A DNA stretch of 64,000 nucleotides from Rapana venosa (lineage: Eukaryota; Mollusca; Gastropoda; Neogastropoda; Muricidae), in the NCBI GenBank assembly GCA_028751875.1, contig CM054141.1, forward strand, positions 42,419,541-42,483,540, in the 5' to 3' direction. The notes under the pieces are model-generated. The model had not been told where the DNA came from. It made no database searches and was given only the letters and a program-made list of their open reading frames with translations. The translations under genes were made by a program, and so were the position numbers. This document shows, in pieces, positions 32,504-47,500 of the stretch; position 1 is the stretch's first letter; the number at the start of each line of letters is the position of its first letter.

Positions 32504-35500
32504 CAGATTAATACAACTTTCTTTGAATGTCTTGCAGAGCTTTCAAGGGCACAAAAGGCATTTGCAAATGACCTCAAGGAATTCAATTTTGAATGCATTG
32601 ACCAGCAGACCGATTATGAAAAAACAATTGGTAAGTCAGCAAACGTCTAATTAATGATTTTTATATATTCATAGTAAGCTCTTTAGACTTTACTGAAAGT
32701 GTATTGTAGATCCCAAGTTTGGTGCAGTGAGGATAGCCTTTGTTGTAGATCATCAGTTTCAAGGTTATGGGTTTCATCATTGTCAGTACACCCATTTTAT
32801 ATTTGTGGGCAACAGCCAGTACACTGAGTACAGATCTAGAAAAAAATGTTTGATTTGTTCTGTGTGCTAAATGGGAAGACTGGAACAGTGGAAGTGGTGT
32901 TATTTAATTAATTAATTAATTAATTAATTAATTTTTATGATTTATGGATGCAGATTCTCTGACCAACACTGCAAGTGTCTATGGCCCTGGCTGATGCTAA
33001 ACTTATACATATGTTGTTGTTGTGCATTCCCCAGCTTTACACCCTGGGGGTCACCCAGAACATGCACTCTGACTCACTTATCCCACGTGGGAATCTCTGT
33101 GAGATAGGAAACTATCAGAATGTTCAAACACCATGAGTGCCAAGTCCACCGTTGACCAACAATAAAAAGACTTGAACTTAGAACAGGCATAACAACTGGA
33201 ACTCTAGTGGAAGAAATGGGAAATTAAATGGATGAAATTGAAAAAAATAATTAAAAAAAAAAGGATGAGGGAAGAGGATAAGAATACAGTATGATTTGAG
33301 GGCGTCTTCAAATGCTGGTGGTGGGATCCTGAAGGGAGAGGTATAGGACAGATAAGAATGTGGCAAAAATGAAAGAATCTGGAACATTTTATTAGTTAAT
33401 TGTATGGTGTGTGGTCTTCGCACAGACATAAATATATAAAAGAGATTAAGAACTAAAGAAGCAAGCTTAGTTTTATCATTTTCTTTTGTTTATGCTGGTC
33501 ATTAGATCTAGATAGTGTACTAATAACATTGATATTAGGCTGGAGTAAGTGTTTTGGGTGTTTTTTGTTTTGTTTGGGTTTTTAAAAATTCTAATTGAAC
33601 ATTTGAAAACACACACACGCAGTGTTCTTAAGTCTCACAGAGCAAAATCACATGGCATGGCAGAGTGCCGTTTCAGTAGTTGGGTCACCAAGATGTCTTC
33701 TCCTACATTAGATCCTCTGCAAAGTTCCCCAAACCAGCTTTCTTTTTAGTTTTTATTATCTGGTCTTTATTGCAGAATCTGTGATAACATTTTGTTACAT
33801 GTTCACAGTTAGCGTTAAGTTTTCCTAAATTTTCTTAATTAAATTGGAAGAAATTTGATTTGCTGCATTTAATATTTATTTGTTTATTTTAAAAAAAATT
33901 ACAGTTTTTACATTAAAGGAATGAAGCCTTTGAAAAGTTTTAATTTTCAGCTTTTTGTTTAGCACATATTGATTAACAGAAAAAAAAGTATGATGTATTA
34001 CAAGTACATGTATGTGCTATAGCCTGAAGATGACGGTGACTTGGTTTTTGTTGTTGATTTTTTTGGGGTCAAAATCTGGAACATGTTTGTGTGAACCCCT
34101 CTCATGATGTCTGCTTTCTACAGGTACATCTTTGGCAGATTTCAGCCGATACATCAATGTTATTGAGGAACAGAGAGAACGCATGGTGAGATTATCTTCA
34201 TTAACAAGAAAAAATTGCTATGACAAGTCATCGTAAGGTCTTCCAAGTCTTGTCATGTGAAACAGTTCTTTTATCATGCAACCTGACATTTCAGACCATC
34301 AAAGTTTCTACTGTATGTGAATCTTTGTTTTTCTCAGTCGTTTGCCTTGTAAGGAGATCCAGGTGGAGACGGTTGTGTGGGAAAGAAATGGGTTAAATAA
34401 CATAAAGTTCTGAGGGATTTACATTTTTAGATTTGCAATAATCAGTGTAATGAGATTATTCATTCACATGGAATCTTTTGTATTAAGTTCAAACAGTGTG
34501 ACATGTGTATGACATCATCATCATCATCAACCATTACACCCAGTGGTGTGTAGGGCAGCAACAGAGCGCTTCCACTCCTGCCTATTCTGGGCTAACCTAG
34601 TCACTGATCCCCAAGAGTGCTGCATGGCCTTAATCTCACTTTCTACAGTCCTCCTGCACGTTGCCTTTGGTCTTCTTTTCTTTCTCCTTCCTTCTGGGGT
34701 CCAGTGCAATGCTGTTCTTGTGATTGACTGTGGGTCTCTTCGGAGGATGTGCCCAATCCACTTCCACCGTCGTCTGGTGATGATGGTTCCCATGTCTTCC
34801 TGCCTGCATCTCCATAGTAGGTCTTCATTGGAGATCTTCTCTGGCCAAAAGATCCAGAGAATTCTTTGGAGGCATGGCTCACTTTTATTTTTAGCTTTGT
34901 TTAGGTTGGAAAACCCCCCCAACAAAAGCTTTTCTTGGGCAGAGATTAAAAACAATTGATGTGGTGTTGCTCTACAATGTGGAATGGGAAGTGCAGATAA
35001 AATGTAAGAATGATTACTCAGATTTTTCTTTCAGTTGACTGGTAAATCTGTATTCTGAAAACATTAATTTTTTGAAGTTAAAAACAGATTAAGAAACACT
35101 ATCGGTAAAATTTACATTGGCCTGATAAGGCAAATTTTATACCCAAAGTACATGTAGATTGGCTTTTCTTTGGGCACCACACACAGTTTAAAATCAGTCC
35201 AGGATAGCAGAGTAGGTCATTGATTTTGATTGACTTTCAACCCAATGTGCTATTTGCAAAATAAGACTTTGTAAGGTTGTTTTTTTTCCATAACAGTATG
35301 CATTATTGTATTTGGATTGACCCTAACTAGGCCATTGTTTCATTGTTTGACACTTCATCAATCAAGCCGTTTCATTCGTTGTTTCTCTTCCTTGTTAATC
35401 TTGTTGTTTATAAGCAGAAATGATCATAGTTTAGTGCATTTGTACTTTTGTTCTTTTAAAAAAATTTGCTTGTTCTTTAAATAAAAGTACTATGTATGTT

Positions 35501-35532
35501 TGTGGAGTCCTGAGTGGAGCTATCATGTGTGT

Positions 35533-35565
<33 letters not shown>

Positions 35566-35570
35566 AGTGA

Positions 35571-35603
<33 letters not shown>

Positions 35604-37999
35604 TGTGTGTGTAATAGGAAATATCCTGTGATAATTCTGAATGGTAATGTTTTCAGATTGAATCTTCTGAGGATGATTTTGTCCATAGGCTGGATGCTTT
35701 TAGAAAGGAAAACCTAGGTGCAGTGAAGGTAAGAAATGTAATTTGTGACACTCTAGGTGGACTTAGCAAATGTGTAGACTTCATTTATGTATGGGAGAGG
35801 GGGTAGGAGAGAGTGAGAACTATTTACATGTGCATTGGGTATCATATGCTATATATAAAGGTTTGCGTCCCAGCCTGGCCCTCGTTTGAAAGGAAAATCA
35901 GACAATGTCAAGTCTTTTGGAGTAGACAAATAAGTCTAAACCAGTGGGTCCTGTGTGCTTATGGACTCATGCCTGCCAAAACAACCTACTGCAGTTGAAA
36001 ATAAGAAAGAGCAGGGAGGTACCTCCCGATTGTCCTGATAAAATTGGTAGGTTCAATTCTCCACTGTATCCCAAAGTTGGAATGCAGGTACCATGGTTAC
36101 TCGTGACAAAATCTCGCCATTGGTGCTCTTTGGGAGCTGTAGCTGTGGAGCTACACCCCTCCCCATCCCCTCCCAAAGAAAAAGAAGAAACACAAGTAAA
36201 TTTTCCTATGAAAATGTCTGATTTTCTTATTAAAAAAATGTATGGAAATTACATTGGTGGTTATTTCAAAACTAGATAACATCTTTTAAAATACTTGCTG
36301 GTCAGGAAAACAACTTAGAGTAGAATGATCTGTAAAAAAATGAATGTACTTGTTAAGTTTTATGTTTGCTTTGAGACATTTCTTTTCTTTCTTTCTTTCT
36401 TTACATAGTAGGTTTGCCCTGTCTGTTGTCTGCATTGCTGTATCCTTGTGCACTTGTAAAAGAGCATGCATGTACATGCACACATGCGCGCACATACACA
36501 CACGCACACAGAGACACACATGCATGTAATTATAATACGAAAGAAAGCAAACAAAGAAATCTCTTTGTGTCATGCAATGTCACAAGAAAAAAAAGTTATC
36601 TTTTGCAGATTCCATGTATACCAACCATCCATGCTGTCTTAATGTCTTTTCAGCATCATTAATCTGAGAACAAACAAAACAAAACAAAAAACCTTCTGCT
36701 TCCTGAAGGAGTAGCCCCCCCCCCTCCCCCCTCCCCCTGAAAGCCAATTCTGAAATGAATTTATAATAGATAATGAGAAATATATTTTAGAAATGAATGT
36801 GCTTTGATCTTACCCATTGTTTTGATGTAAGCACTCCTGGAACCTTTGTTCTTCTCAGGCCATAGATCATCTTTGCACAAAAATTTTACAATGACCGAAC
36901 TCAGTGTTTCTATTATGTTTATCAGTGATTGCTGTGGCACATGCTGATTCTCCTTCTTCTTCCTTTATTTTTAACCCAGGAGGAGAAGAAGAACTTTGAA
37001 AAAGAGACGACCAAATTCTATCAGTCACAGGAACGTTATCTCAGCATCAAAGCCAAGATCAATGACAGTCAGCTGAAAGAGGTACCGTTGAATTACATCT
37101 TGTGTGTGCTATTTCAGAGTGTGGTTAATTAAATAATGCTGTTTTAAAATGAATATAAATTTATTGTGGTACTTTTAAAGCATATTTTTTTAATGTCTCC
37201 AGTCTTTCTGTTTTATAACATTTGAATTTTTTTTCTTTTTTGGGGGGTGGGGTTGTGTTTTTTGTTTTGTTTAAAAAGACTGTTATTTGTAAATTTTTGG
37301 GGGAGGGTGAGAGGTTAGGTGGCATGTGTAACCAAACTGGATTTTGAGTTACAAAAAGGCTTTGTAATCTATCCCCCCCCTTTCCCCTTTCCCTGTTTTC
37401 CCGCCAGCTTTTCCTTTTTGATATGTCAACATTCTGCCACTTTCTAGAGTAGCGTAGCCTTAAAATTGTTTTTATGCTAATACTGTAATATAATCATAGT
37501 AAAGAAATCTTTTGGTGCTTTCCTATGCCATCTGCATTGAATTTTGTTTGGAAACAGTCTGTGTCAGTGTACATGTATGCATGAAATATCTGGGGTTGTA
37601 TTAGAGATACTCCCTTCAATGGTCAGTGGAAACTTTTTCTTTCTTTCTTTTAGCCAGTGGAAACTTAGTGGTACATCGTATTATTTTAAGAATTTGAGGC
37701 TGAGCCTCTAAGACCTTTTTGTAAGTTTATCTCATAGTAACATTTAAAAAATTTTAAATTTTGGGAAAATTCTGTTTTGGGCAACTTTGGTTGTTATCAA
37801 ACTTGCCTTATTTCTTGAGTTGAATGGTAGCTGTTGGTTTGATTTGGGTGTTTGCTTGTTTGTTCTGATGTTATTGTGATTGTTGCAGGCTGATGCTCAG
37901 GTAGAGATGGAGAAGCGAGGATTTTATCAGGCATCTATGAAGTATGTGCTCAAGCTCCAAGAGGCACAGGAGAAAAAGAAATTTGAATTTGTTGAAATT
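29324..37999 (+). CDS. Graf: GRAF exons 1-6: N-terminal and central BAR domain
   Basis: Six exons encode residues 1-198. Landmarks are [21 protein letters not shown] (exon 1), [20 protein letters not shown] (exon 2), [19 protein letters not shown] (exon 3), [12 protein letters not shown] (exon 4), [20 protein letters not shown] (exon 5) and the block from [20 protein letters not shown] to KKKFEFVEI (exon 6). They are rich in Lys and Glu heptads, as expected for a dimerising BAR coiled coil. All lengths keep phase. Confidence 0.95.
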
Positions 38000-38526
38000 G
38001 TAAGTGAAAACAATGCTATCTCTTTGTTGATCAGTTAGGTAGAAGAAGTGGGGGGATATGATATAAATAAGCATGTCAGGATTGTTGTTTGAATATCGCA
38101 TTTTAATTTTGTAAAGTCTTACTTCAGTGATTGTTGACCTGGCTTGGCCAGTTCCTTTCCAGGTAGCAGGGTACATGCAGGGTACGTTTGTGTCATCCAT
38201 CCCATCAGCCACAGCTGGTCTTCTCTTCTACGAGAGGTGGACTGGGTTTTAATGTATGTCCGAGATGTTCTTCATGTGTTTGCACACAGGCCTTGGGTCT
38301 GTAAGCTCATCTGAAGGATTTCCAGAGGAGTGGAGTTAGGTACAAATATTAACTCCAGGGGAAAACTCCCCTCAGATGGTCATGGGTCAGCAAAAATTGA
38401 AACCTACACTTGGAAATTACCAACAGGTTGTGAGTTTGATGCTATAACCGATAGACTATGTCATAAGCAGATTAATAATAATAATAATAATGATAATAAT
38501 GATGATGATAACAACAAAACAACAAC

Positions 38527-38557
<31 letters not shown>

Positions 38558-41500
38558 TAATTCTTTATGAAAAACATTCATCATCCAGACCAGTCTTGCT
38601 ACTATCAATTATGTCGCATAAGCACAATTTGCAAATATCTGTCCACTGATGCAACATCCAAGCTTGTCACATTTCTAATTCTTTCACATTTGGACTACTG
38701 TAATTCTCTTTTTGCTGGTCTACCAGCATCATCCATCCACTCTTCAACGGATACAAAACTCTGCAGCTTGACTAGTCCTGAGAAAGAAAAAATATGAGCA
38801 CATCACTCCTCTTTTGCGATCTCTTCACTGGCTGCCTGTCTCACAAAGAGTGAGGTATAAGATTAATACCCTCTGTTTCAAATGTCTCCACAAATCTGCA
38901 CCCTCTTTTCTCTGTAACTGTCTCCACCTGTACACTCCATCTCGTTCCCTTCGTTCAGCCGCTGACACTCTGCGCTTCCAAACACCCAGATTAAGAAAAC
39001 CACTGTTGGCCGACACCTTTCTGTTTCTGGTCCATCCACCTGGAATGACCTTCCTCTGTCCCTCACCAAAAGCCTACATTTGACACTTTCAAATCCAGCC
39101 TCAAAACGCACTTATTTCCTACTTGATGTCTTACCCTCATGTCTTTTCTACTTTTCAACAGCCACCTTTATCTCCACCACCCTACCTGAACATGTTGTGT
39201 GTGTTGTGTGCGTGTGCGTACATGTGTGTGTGTGTGTGTGTGTGCGCGTGCGTGCGTGTGTGTGAGCATAAATTTGATATATGTTAATTCTAATATTTTG
39301 TGGATGTTTGCATGTGTGTAAATGATTTGAATGCAAGCATTTCAATTTGTTTCCTTTACAAGATTCAGCGGTATATAAATACCATTATTATAAGCAGATT
39401 AGACATTGAGATCTTCATGTGAACATGATAGAGATGATTATTAAAAAAAAAATCTGAAATGCTATATCCATAAAAAAATTCAACAACAGCCCAAGGAATT
39501 TATTTATTTATTAAAAATTTTTTTTCTTTTATTTCAAGGATAATGGAATAAGCACTCATATGCTTTTTTTACATCCAGTCCCTGTGTATTTACAGCTTTG
39601 TTTTACAATAAGTGTGAAGCCTCCTGCACACTTACAACACACATGTACTCTGATACATCATTCCCCCTTCATCCACAGACATACACACACGGTGTAATGA
39701 AAAGTATGAATTGAAAGAAAAGAGACCGGTTCTGAATTGTGACCTTTGATATTGGTTGCAGTTGCTGGGCTATATGTGGGGATGGCTGACTTTCTACCAT
39801 CAAGGTGAGTGTGTTTGGTGCCTACAGGCTTTGCCAACACTTCAGTAAACAAGGAATCTACAACTGGGCAACAGAAAGCTCAATGTATTTTTTTTTAAAT
39901 GCTTGAAAACTGTTGATGCTATGGTTAAGATTTGGAAACAGTAGATTTTAGGGGTTGCCCTGTACGTTGGCTATTATGCTGTCACTTTTATTTAGCTCTT
40001 GCAGTGTATGGCAATTTCATAAGAGTAAAACATGCTCCCAGAAAATCAATGTTGCAGTCTTGAGATAAATCATGAAGACTTCAGATGGGGGTAAAGTTAA
40101 TGTTAAATGTTTTTGTTGTTGTTGCAGGTTACGACAGTTTTGAAGAGTTCAAGCAAAATGATACATACCTGCGCCTCCTTCTTCAAACGGTAATATTAAC
40201 TGTAAACTTTAAATACTCAGATGCAGCTTATTGGTTATGCTTGTATCTCCTGAACAGGTACATGGAAGTGATTTGTGGTTACCAGTTTTGCTTTTGATAT
40301 GACCAATAATGAAAATATAATAATAATAATGTATGGAATTTATATAGCGCTGAATCTTGTAAAGCAACAAATCAAAGCGCTCAAATGAATTTTTTATTTT
40401 ATATCAAGGATAATGGAACAAGCACTCATGTGCTTTTTTACATCCAGTCCCCGTGTGTATGCGGTTTTGTAAATTTTGTCGTCTGTTCCCACCAGCACAC
40501 AATGGCCTACTCTTTCAAAAAGCGGAACAGGATTTAACGTGTGCGCAAGATGTTCTGCATACATTCGCACACATAGCCTCGGTTTATAGTCTCATCCGAA
40601 GGACATTCAAACGGTAATAATTGAAGCAGAAAGTGATTTCAGTTGTGTACCCAATTTTAGTTTGTACACTTTATTTTTGCTCCCTGTCTATAAAAATGAA
40701 GGCAAATTTTGAGATATTCAGTAGAAGTTTTGAAATAAAAGCCAGTTTGATTTTCTGTGCATCATTTATTGATGAGATTAGACAACAACAGACAGATTGT
40801 AAGAACTAATACTTAAAGACTGAGAAGAGAACACAAAATGTGTGGAAAAAGGAATGTAAGTCTATCAACAAAAATGGTGTAAAGAAGATAAGTTTCTGAT
40901 TTTGATGGGACATTCAGAAAACAGTTGAGAGGAAAATGTGAAATAAAGATGAGCAGATCCAAGCATTGATGGGAGTCGGGAATGACTAAGCTGTTGATGT
41001 AGAAAGTGAATTTTTTGTTGTTCTTTATGAAAGTAACCAGTTAAGTCTATCAAGTTGGTGGAAACAACCAGGTACCTAAGAAAAGAGAGTAAGCTTCTTG
41101 TTGTTTTGCATATCATGCAGACAATAAAAGTTTTTGTCCAAATCACTAAAAAAAAAAAAAAATGGAATGGGTTACAGACACGGGAAAACTTTGAAAGCAC
41201 AAGGGAAAAAGCTCAGAGACTGATGAGCAAAATGCTGGAGACCCGTGGCACTGTGAGTTGTCAATCCTTTTCAACTACTTCAGTCTCTCTGTGTGTGTTC
41301 TGTATCTGTCTGTCTGGTTGCTTACATACAGATTATATGAAGGAAATTTTTTTTGCAGGTTTTTTGTTGAGATAGCTGCTGAGTTGAGTTCATTTAGAAA
41401 AAAAAAATTAGATGCTTATTTGAAAAATGCCATGGGATTAGTTTATGGTTTGGTTTTTAAAGTCAATTTTGGGCAGTATATTATTCAGCAAATTTTTGGC

Positions 41501-44500
41501 ATGGTATCTGGGAAGTACTCTGTTGATTTGTGTCAAATTGTATTGTGTTGTATCATATTGTATTGTTATCACTTAATGTGACCTTTACAGGTAGTGTCAC
41601 GTACATGCCCATTGGTCGATTTTAATGTTATTTTTAGTATCCTGTTTTATTTCAATTTTCTATGTATAATCTAGTTGATATACAAAGTTGAACATACTCA
41701 GTCATGGCTTGGTAAATTTTGCTTGTCTGGTATTGATACTTTGCATTAGCGTATTGTGTTGTATATAGTACATTATAACATTTTCTGTCACAGTAGATTT
41801 CTCTGTGTGAAATTTGGGCTGCCCTCCTTGGGTAGAGAATGAACCTCTACAAGATTGTGCCACCCATTATTTAACAAGAAAAATCTTGTCTGTATGTGTA
41901 TCTATATCCCAGTTAGAATGGCTTTCTTTGGACAGAATTTTGTCAGGGACAATTCTTGTAGCTATGGCTTCTTTCACATACGCCAAATGTGTTTTGTATA
42001 TGTGACCTTAGGTCTATTGTCTTATCTGGAAGACCAGCACCCAGACTACCTTGCAAGGTCAAGGGGGGTGGGGGGTATTTGAGTTCAAACAGGGATGATA
42101 CCTACTTTCCATATAAGCGTCACTAAATCACTGATCCATCTAGTTGAGCCTGTCTGTAAATCTGTTTTATTTGGTGTGCAGTCAGCATGTTGGGTAAGGA
42201 GCGATTGTAACAATGAAGCTGACAAATTACTGTGTCTTTTTGTTGGTTATTCATTTATTTCAGTTGAAATATGTGATGATTGGGCTTTATGTTTGTCATT
42301 GGTTGTTGTAATGTGCCAGAAGATGTCTGTTAGTGTTGTGCATTGAGTTTTTGTGTATGTCTTTTTTGATGTGCTGTTCTGAATTGAAATGGAACTTTAC
42401 TTTGACCTTTTTTGTGTGGATGTGTGGGGGTGCATGTTCATGTGTATATTTTCTTGTGTATATGTATGTTTGTGTATGTGTGTGTGTTTATTTGTTCAAA
42501 GTTTAGTTGATAGTGGCAGTTTTCATTTGTTTCCAGGGAGAAAAATGTTTTTAGAGCAGCATAGAAATAATGCATCTTTGTTTATTTGTGTTTTGCAAGT
42601 TTTTTCTCTTTAATTGATTGTCTTTTGTTAAAATATATATCAACATAAAATAAATCCAGTTCTGAAAGCAATGCACATGAATAAGGAAGACGAAGAACTT
42701 CAATTCAGCATCTCTTTTCCGTGACAGGAAACAAGAAAAGTTTGTGTTTTTCTTAAACCTGAAAATAAGTTGTTCACAGTTGTTTTTCTTGGAGATGTGC
42801 TAAAACTTGCACATCTCTTGGTTATACAATTATATAAAAAGTTAGACACATTGTTTCAGTTTCTGTTTATTCTGTGAGATTTCAAACGAGAGGAGCTCCT
42901 AAAACAAAAATGGGAGCATATGATCAAGCAACTAGTGAGCACAGATTGTTTTGATATCAAGAATTTTGTATTCTGCAAATTTAAGTTTTGAATGGAGAAA
43001 CAAGGGATTTTACTACGATCAGATGGTTTGGGCGTTTCGGTTTAAGAGTGTTGTTTCATTTCAAGTTGAGTTTTCCAGTAGTTGTGTCTGTCGTCATGTG
43101 TTACTTATGTTTTGTATCATTGCGCATGCTTGTTTGATTTTGTACAAGTGTCTTTTTATTAGATGGGTAAGTCAAGAATTTGTTGTGGTTGTCTTATTTG
43201 TATATCGAAAATAGGTGAAGAGTTCAGTAACTTCAAAAACTGGAAAGAAAAGTTTTCTCCTTTCTTCGTCTTTTTTTTTTGGGGGGGGGGGGGGGGGGAA
43301 GGGGGGGCAGTCGGTTGTCGGTAGATAGTTCTGTTATTCTTGTTGTTTGTGTTGTTTTTATCCATGTTAATTTTAGATTCTCTGGGTACAATGTACATAA
43401 TTATGTGTGAATTTTTTATACGTTTGTAAGTTAGAGATATGCTGGCCAAATTGCAAAGCAGAGGGAAACATAAAGAAATGAATCATGGCACAGAGTTATG
43501 TACAGTATGATTTCATAGTAAAAAATAGCATTTTCTCATTCTGACTTGAAGTTAACCTTTATTGGAAACATAAAGAAATGAACCATACCACAGAGTTATG
43601 CACAGTATGACTTCATAGTAAAAAATAGGAGCATTTTCTCATTCTGACTTGAAGTTAACCTTTATTGGAAACATAAAGAAATGAACCATACCACAGAGTT
43701 ATGCACAGTATGACTTCATAGTAAAAAATAGGAGCATTTTCTCATTCTGACTTGAAGTTAACCTTTATTGTGAACTTCAGACAACTTGCTGTGCAAGTCT
43801 GACATTGTGAATTAAACAAAAAATCATAAATTTTCTTTTCTATAATTCATTTAATTTTTGTGGAAATTTGAAAGAGGAGAAGAACAGAGAGCATGCCCTC
43901 ATTTACAGGCCATGTACTTATTTTCATGCTTGTTTGAAGCATGCTAACATGTGGACTTTCATACATATTCATCCACACTAGCTTGGATGTGCTGATGCTT
44001 GTGAGCACATACTTCGATCATTTGTAGGTTATATAGTCATTTTGATATTTGAATATTTTTAATGTTGATCACACTATGACTATTTCAGCCTGTGAATCAA
44101 TATGAGTATTATACATGTCTTAGTAGTGCAGAATGACAAATTTTATACGGAGGATGCCATGTTAGCAGTAAGGGGATATCACAGGCATAATTTGTCATTC
44201 AAATCAGCAGCTTTTTTAAAGACAGCTTGTACGTCATTATTATTGTTAAGAGAGTAGTATATCTAGTTGTATCTAACTCATTATGGAAATTTTAATTGTT
44301 ATCATATTTTTGTTTCTGACTGATGTGTTCAGAAACCCATGGACCAGTCCAGTACACTGAAAGGATTTACCAGACAAGGCTATCTCTACCTCCTGGAGAA
44401 AAGTAAGCCTGTAGTTGGTAGTTTGGGGTTTTTTCTTTTGGCTTCTTGACACAGGCATGCATCCATGCAGGCATGCACGCTTGTACACTTGCATGCATAC

Positions 44501-47500
44501 ATGCACACACTTTCTCTTTCACTCACTGTCACAACACACACGCACACACACACATGCATGCATGCACACACGCACGCATACGCGCGCATATGCATACACG
44601 CTCTCTCACCTACCTGCCCACCCACAAACAAACAAACAAATGAATGAAAAATCTTTATGTCCAAGCACAACTAAGCGTACATACTTGAAGTCTATCCCAT
44701 TTTTTGTTGTTTGTTTTTTCAACACAGAGGCCCTAAGCACAACATGGACCAAGTACTACTGCCAGTACAAGAAGGATACAAAGGAATTTTACATGATACT
44801 GTACAATCAGATTGGAGGCAAAGTGGTAAGAACGTTTAGATTTGTGTGTGTGTGACCAGGTGTATCTGTGTATGACCCTGTCAATGTTGTTGTCCTTCTT
44901 CTCCTTCATCTTCTTCTTCTGCTCCTCCTCCTTTTCCTCCTCTTCTCTTCTCTTCTGCTGCTTCCCATTTTTCCCCTCTTCTACTTTTTGTCACTGTTTG
45001 GATTTCTTCCAATTTCAGTGGAATTTTGCCCTTGTGTGAAGAAGGTGTTTGTCTTACTAACAGAGGGAACAGTATTATAAACAGTGGACGGCTTACTTGA
45101 GAACAGGTCGTAATTTGAGCCAAGGTGTTCTTGGTTGGATATAGTGTTTTGATGAGAAGGAAAATTGTGTGTGTATGATTGTATGTGATGTTAAGTTGTG
45201 GATGGAGGTGGATCCGACTTCTCCTATTGTTTCTCCCTCCATCTCCTGGGTTCTTGATGATAGACCTGAATTTGTCATTTACGCCAAAAAAAGAAAAGAA
45301 AAAAAAAAGATTTGTTGAGTTGAAATTCAAATTGGAGCATTTTTCATGACGCTCGCATGTTGTATACCTGATCAGAACTGAACCCATCAAATATTTATTC
45401 TTTTTTTTTCTTTTATATCGAGGATGATGGAATAAGCACTTATGTGCTTTTTTACATCCAGTCCCTGTGTGTATGCGGTTTTGTAAATTCTGTCATCTGT
45501 TCCCACCGGCACACAATGGCCTACTCCTCCTCTGAATATCTGAACATGCATGTACAAGCACATGTTCTGAAAGATCCGAGGTTATACAGGTTCATCAAAC
45601 TAAAGCTCTGAACCTATGGGAATCTAACATGGAAGACCCAAAGACTACTCTGTGTAACGATGCCTCCTACCTTCCCACCCTGCCTGTCCAGGGTAGAATC
45701 ACCATTTGATCTAAGCCTGCTTGAATAGCACACTCCCATATCTGGGGGTAGTGCCGTCTCTGCCACTTGGGGTTGCCCTCTGACTGGATATTTTCACCCT
45801 CTGCCAGTTTAGATGATGATCCGTCTGAAGAAATATTCTGATTTGCACGTGTACTTGGCAAGCAATGGTGAATAGTGCACTTAACTGTATTTAGATAGAC
45901 TTATGATTTTTAAGAACTAAACATCATCCTATATCAACAGATACAGTTTGTTTCTAATCGTAAGGTGTGTGCAATTTAAAAATCTAACTAGAATGCAGTA
46001 GTTTAACCCACTTTTTAACTTAGACTTTGCGGCTGTAAGTGATTTAATCACACTTCGTTTCATTCAAATGATGAGAGAGATAAATAACATAAAGTGAATG
46101 ACTGATTGTTTCTCCTGACAAAAAAATCAGATGGCCAGGCTTTCTGTGAGTACTGTTATTAATGATTTGTTTTAAATTTGTTATGTATATATGCACTCAT
46201 ATTTTTATTATTATTATTATTTATTATTGTTATAGCTCAATAGTCTGGGCATGTTTTTGTTTTTGTTTAGAACTGTGGTTTTTTTGGTGTCTCATCTATG
46301 GTTATTCCATTTTCTATGCAGTACAACAAGGAAGCTGCAGCATCACAGACAGTTCTATTGTACAACATCTAAAAAGAGATACCTCAAAACATTATGTGCA
46401 AAGAAATTTTAAAAGAAGGTCAATTAGAAAAAGAAGGTGGGGGAGGGGAATGCACAAAGATATAGAACTCAGAAAAATATTGTTCTCTGCAACGGTTATG
46501 CTTTTTTTTGATTTTGGAAAGGAACAGTACATTTGATATAAGACTGTAAAGAAAACCACACCTAATGATATAAAGAATATATCAAGGAAAGATGAAAAAT
46601 CAGTCATTTTGCTATGCCTGATACAGTATGATTGCCAGTTATGATTTAATCAAGATAACACAAGTGCTTTCGTTTACAAATCTTGTGCTGTATTTGGAAA
46701 AAAAAAAGCAAACTTGTAAGTGTTCTGTTAACTCCTTTAATCTGTTAGTGCGTTTAATCCCTCATCATAAGAGTGTGTGTCTTCCCCCATTTCTCAGCTA
46801 GAGGTCTGAGGTTCACCAGTAGTTTGTGAGAATTTTGTACATGTGACTGTTTTTGCCCACAGTTAAGGTAGTTGCATTCTAAATATATATGTCTAAACAT
46901 GACACCAATGTACACGCATTTAAAAAAACAACAATTTGTCATTCGTTCTTACTAGCACGAATGGCCTACTCTTCTCAAAGGCAGAACTGGTTTTAATGTA
47001 TGTACAAAATATTCTGCCTGCATTCACACCCTAGGCCTTGGTTTATAGTCTCATCTGAAGGACTTTTCAGGGGAGTGGAGTCAGTACTGATGTTAACTTC
47101 AGGAGAAAAAATTCCTTGAACAGCGTCTCGGCTCAAACCTTCTTGATCCCTGGCCGTCAAATCTCGATTGCAATGCTCTAACCACTAGGTTATTTTGCTC
47201 CCCAATGTGTGTCTGAATCAGTTAGAATGGAGACCTTAGTAACATAGAGAACTATTTCTTGTGCATGTGCTGTTTGCATGGTATAACATTTTCTATTATA
47301 AAAGTATTCCTTTTGTTTTATGACCATCAGATCTTTATGTAAAATTCCATAGATCTTTTGACAATGATTACTGGAAGTAGTAAAAACTGGGCAGATTTCA
47401 GTTCAAACTGGACATGTTCTCAGTTTAGTACTGCTGCCAGTTTGTCTGTCTTCCTTCTTTTCTGTTCTGTTCTTGTTTTTCTTGAATTCTTTTTAACACT

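Noticed and set aside
34543..34959. 138-aa plus-strand frame
   Set aside because: It is the complement of the LINE fragment, whose minus-strand frame carries the recognisable reverse-transcriptase tail motifs.
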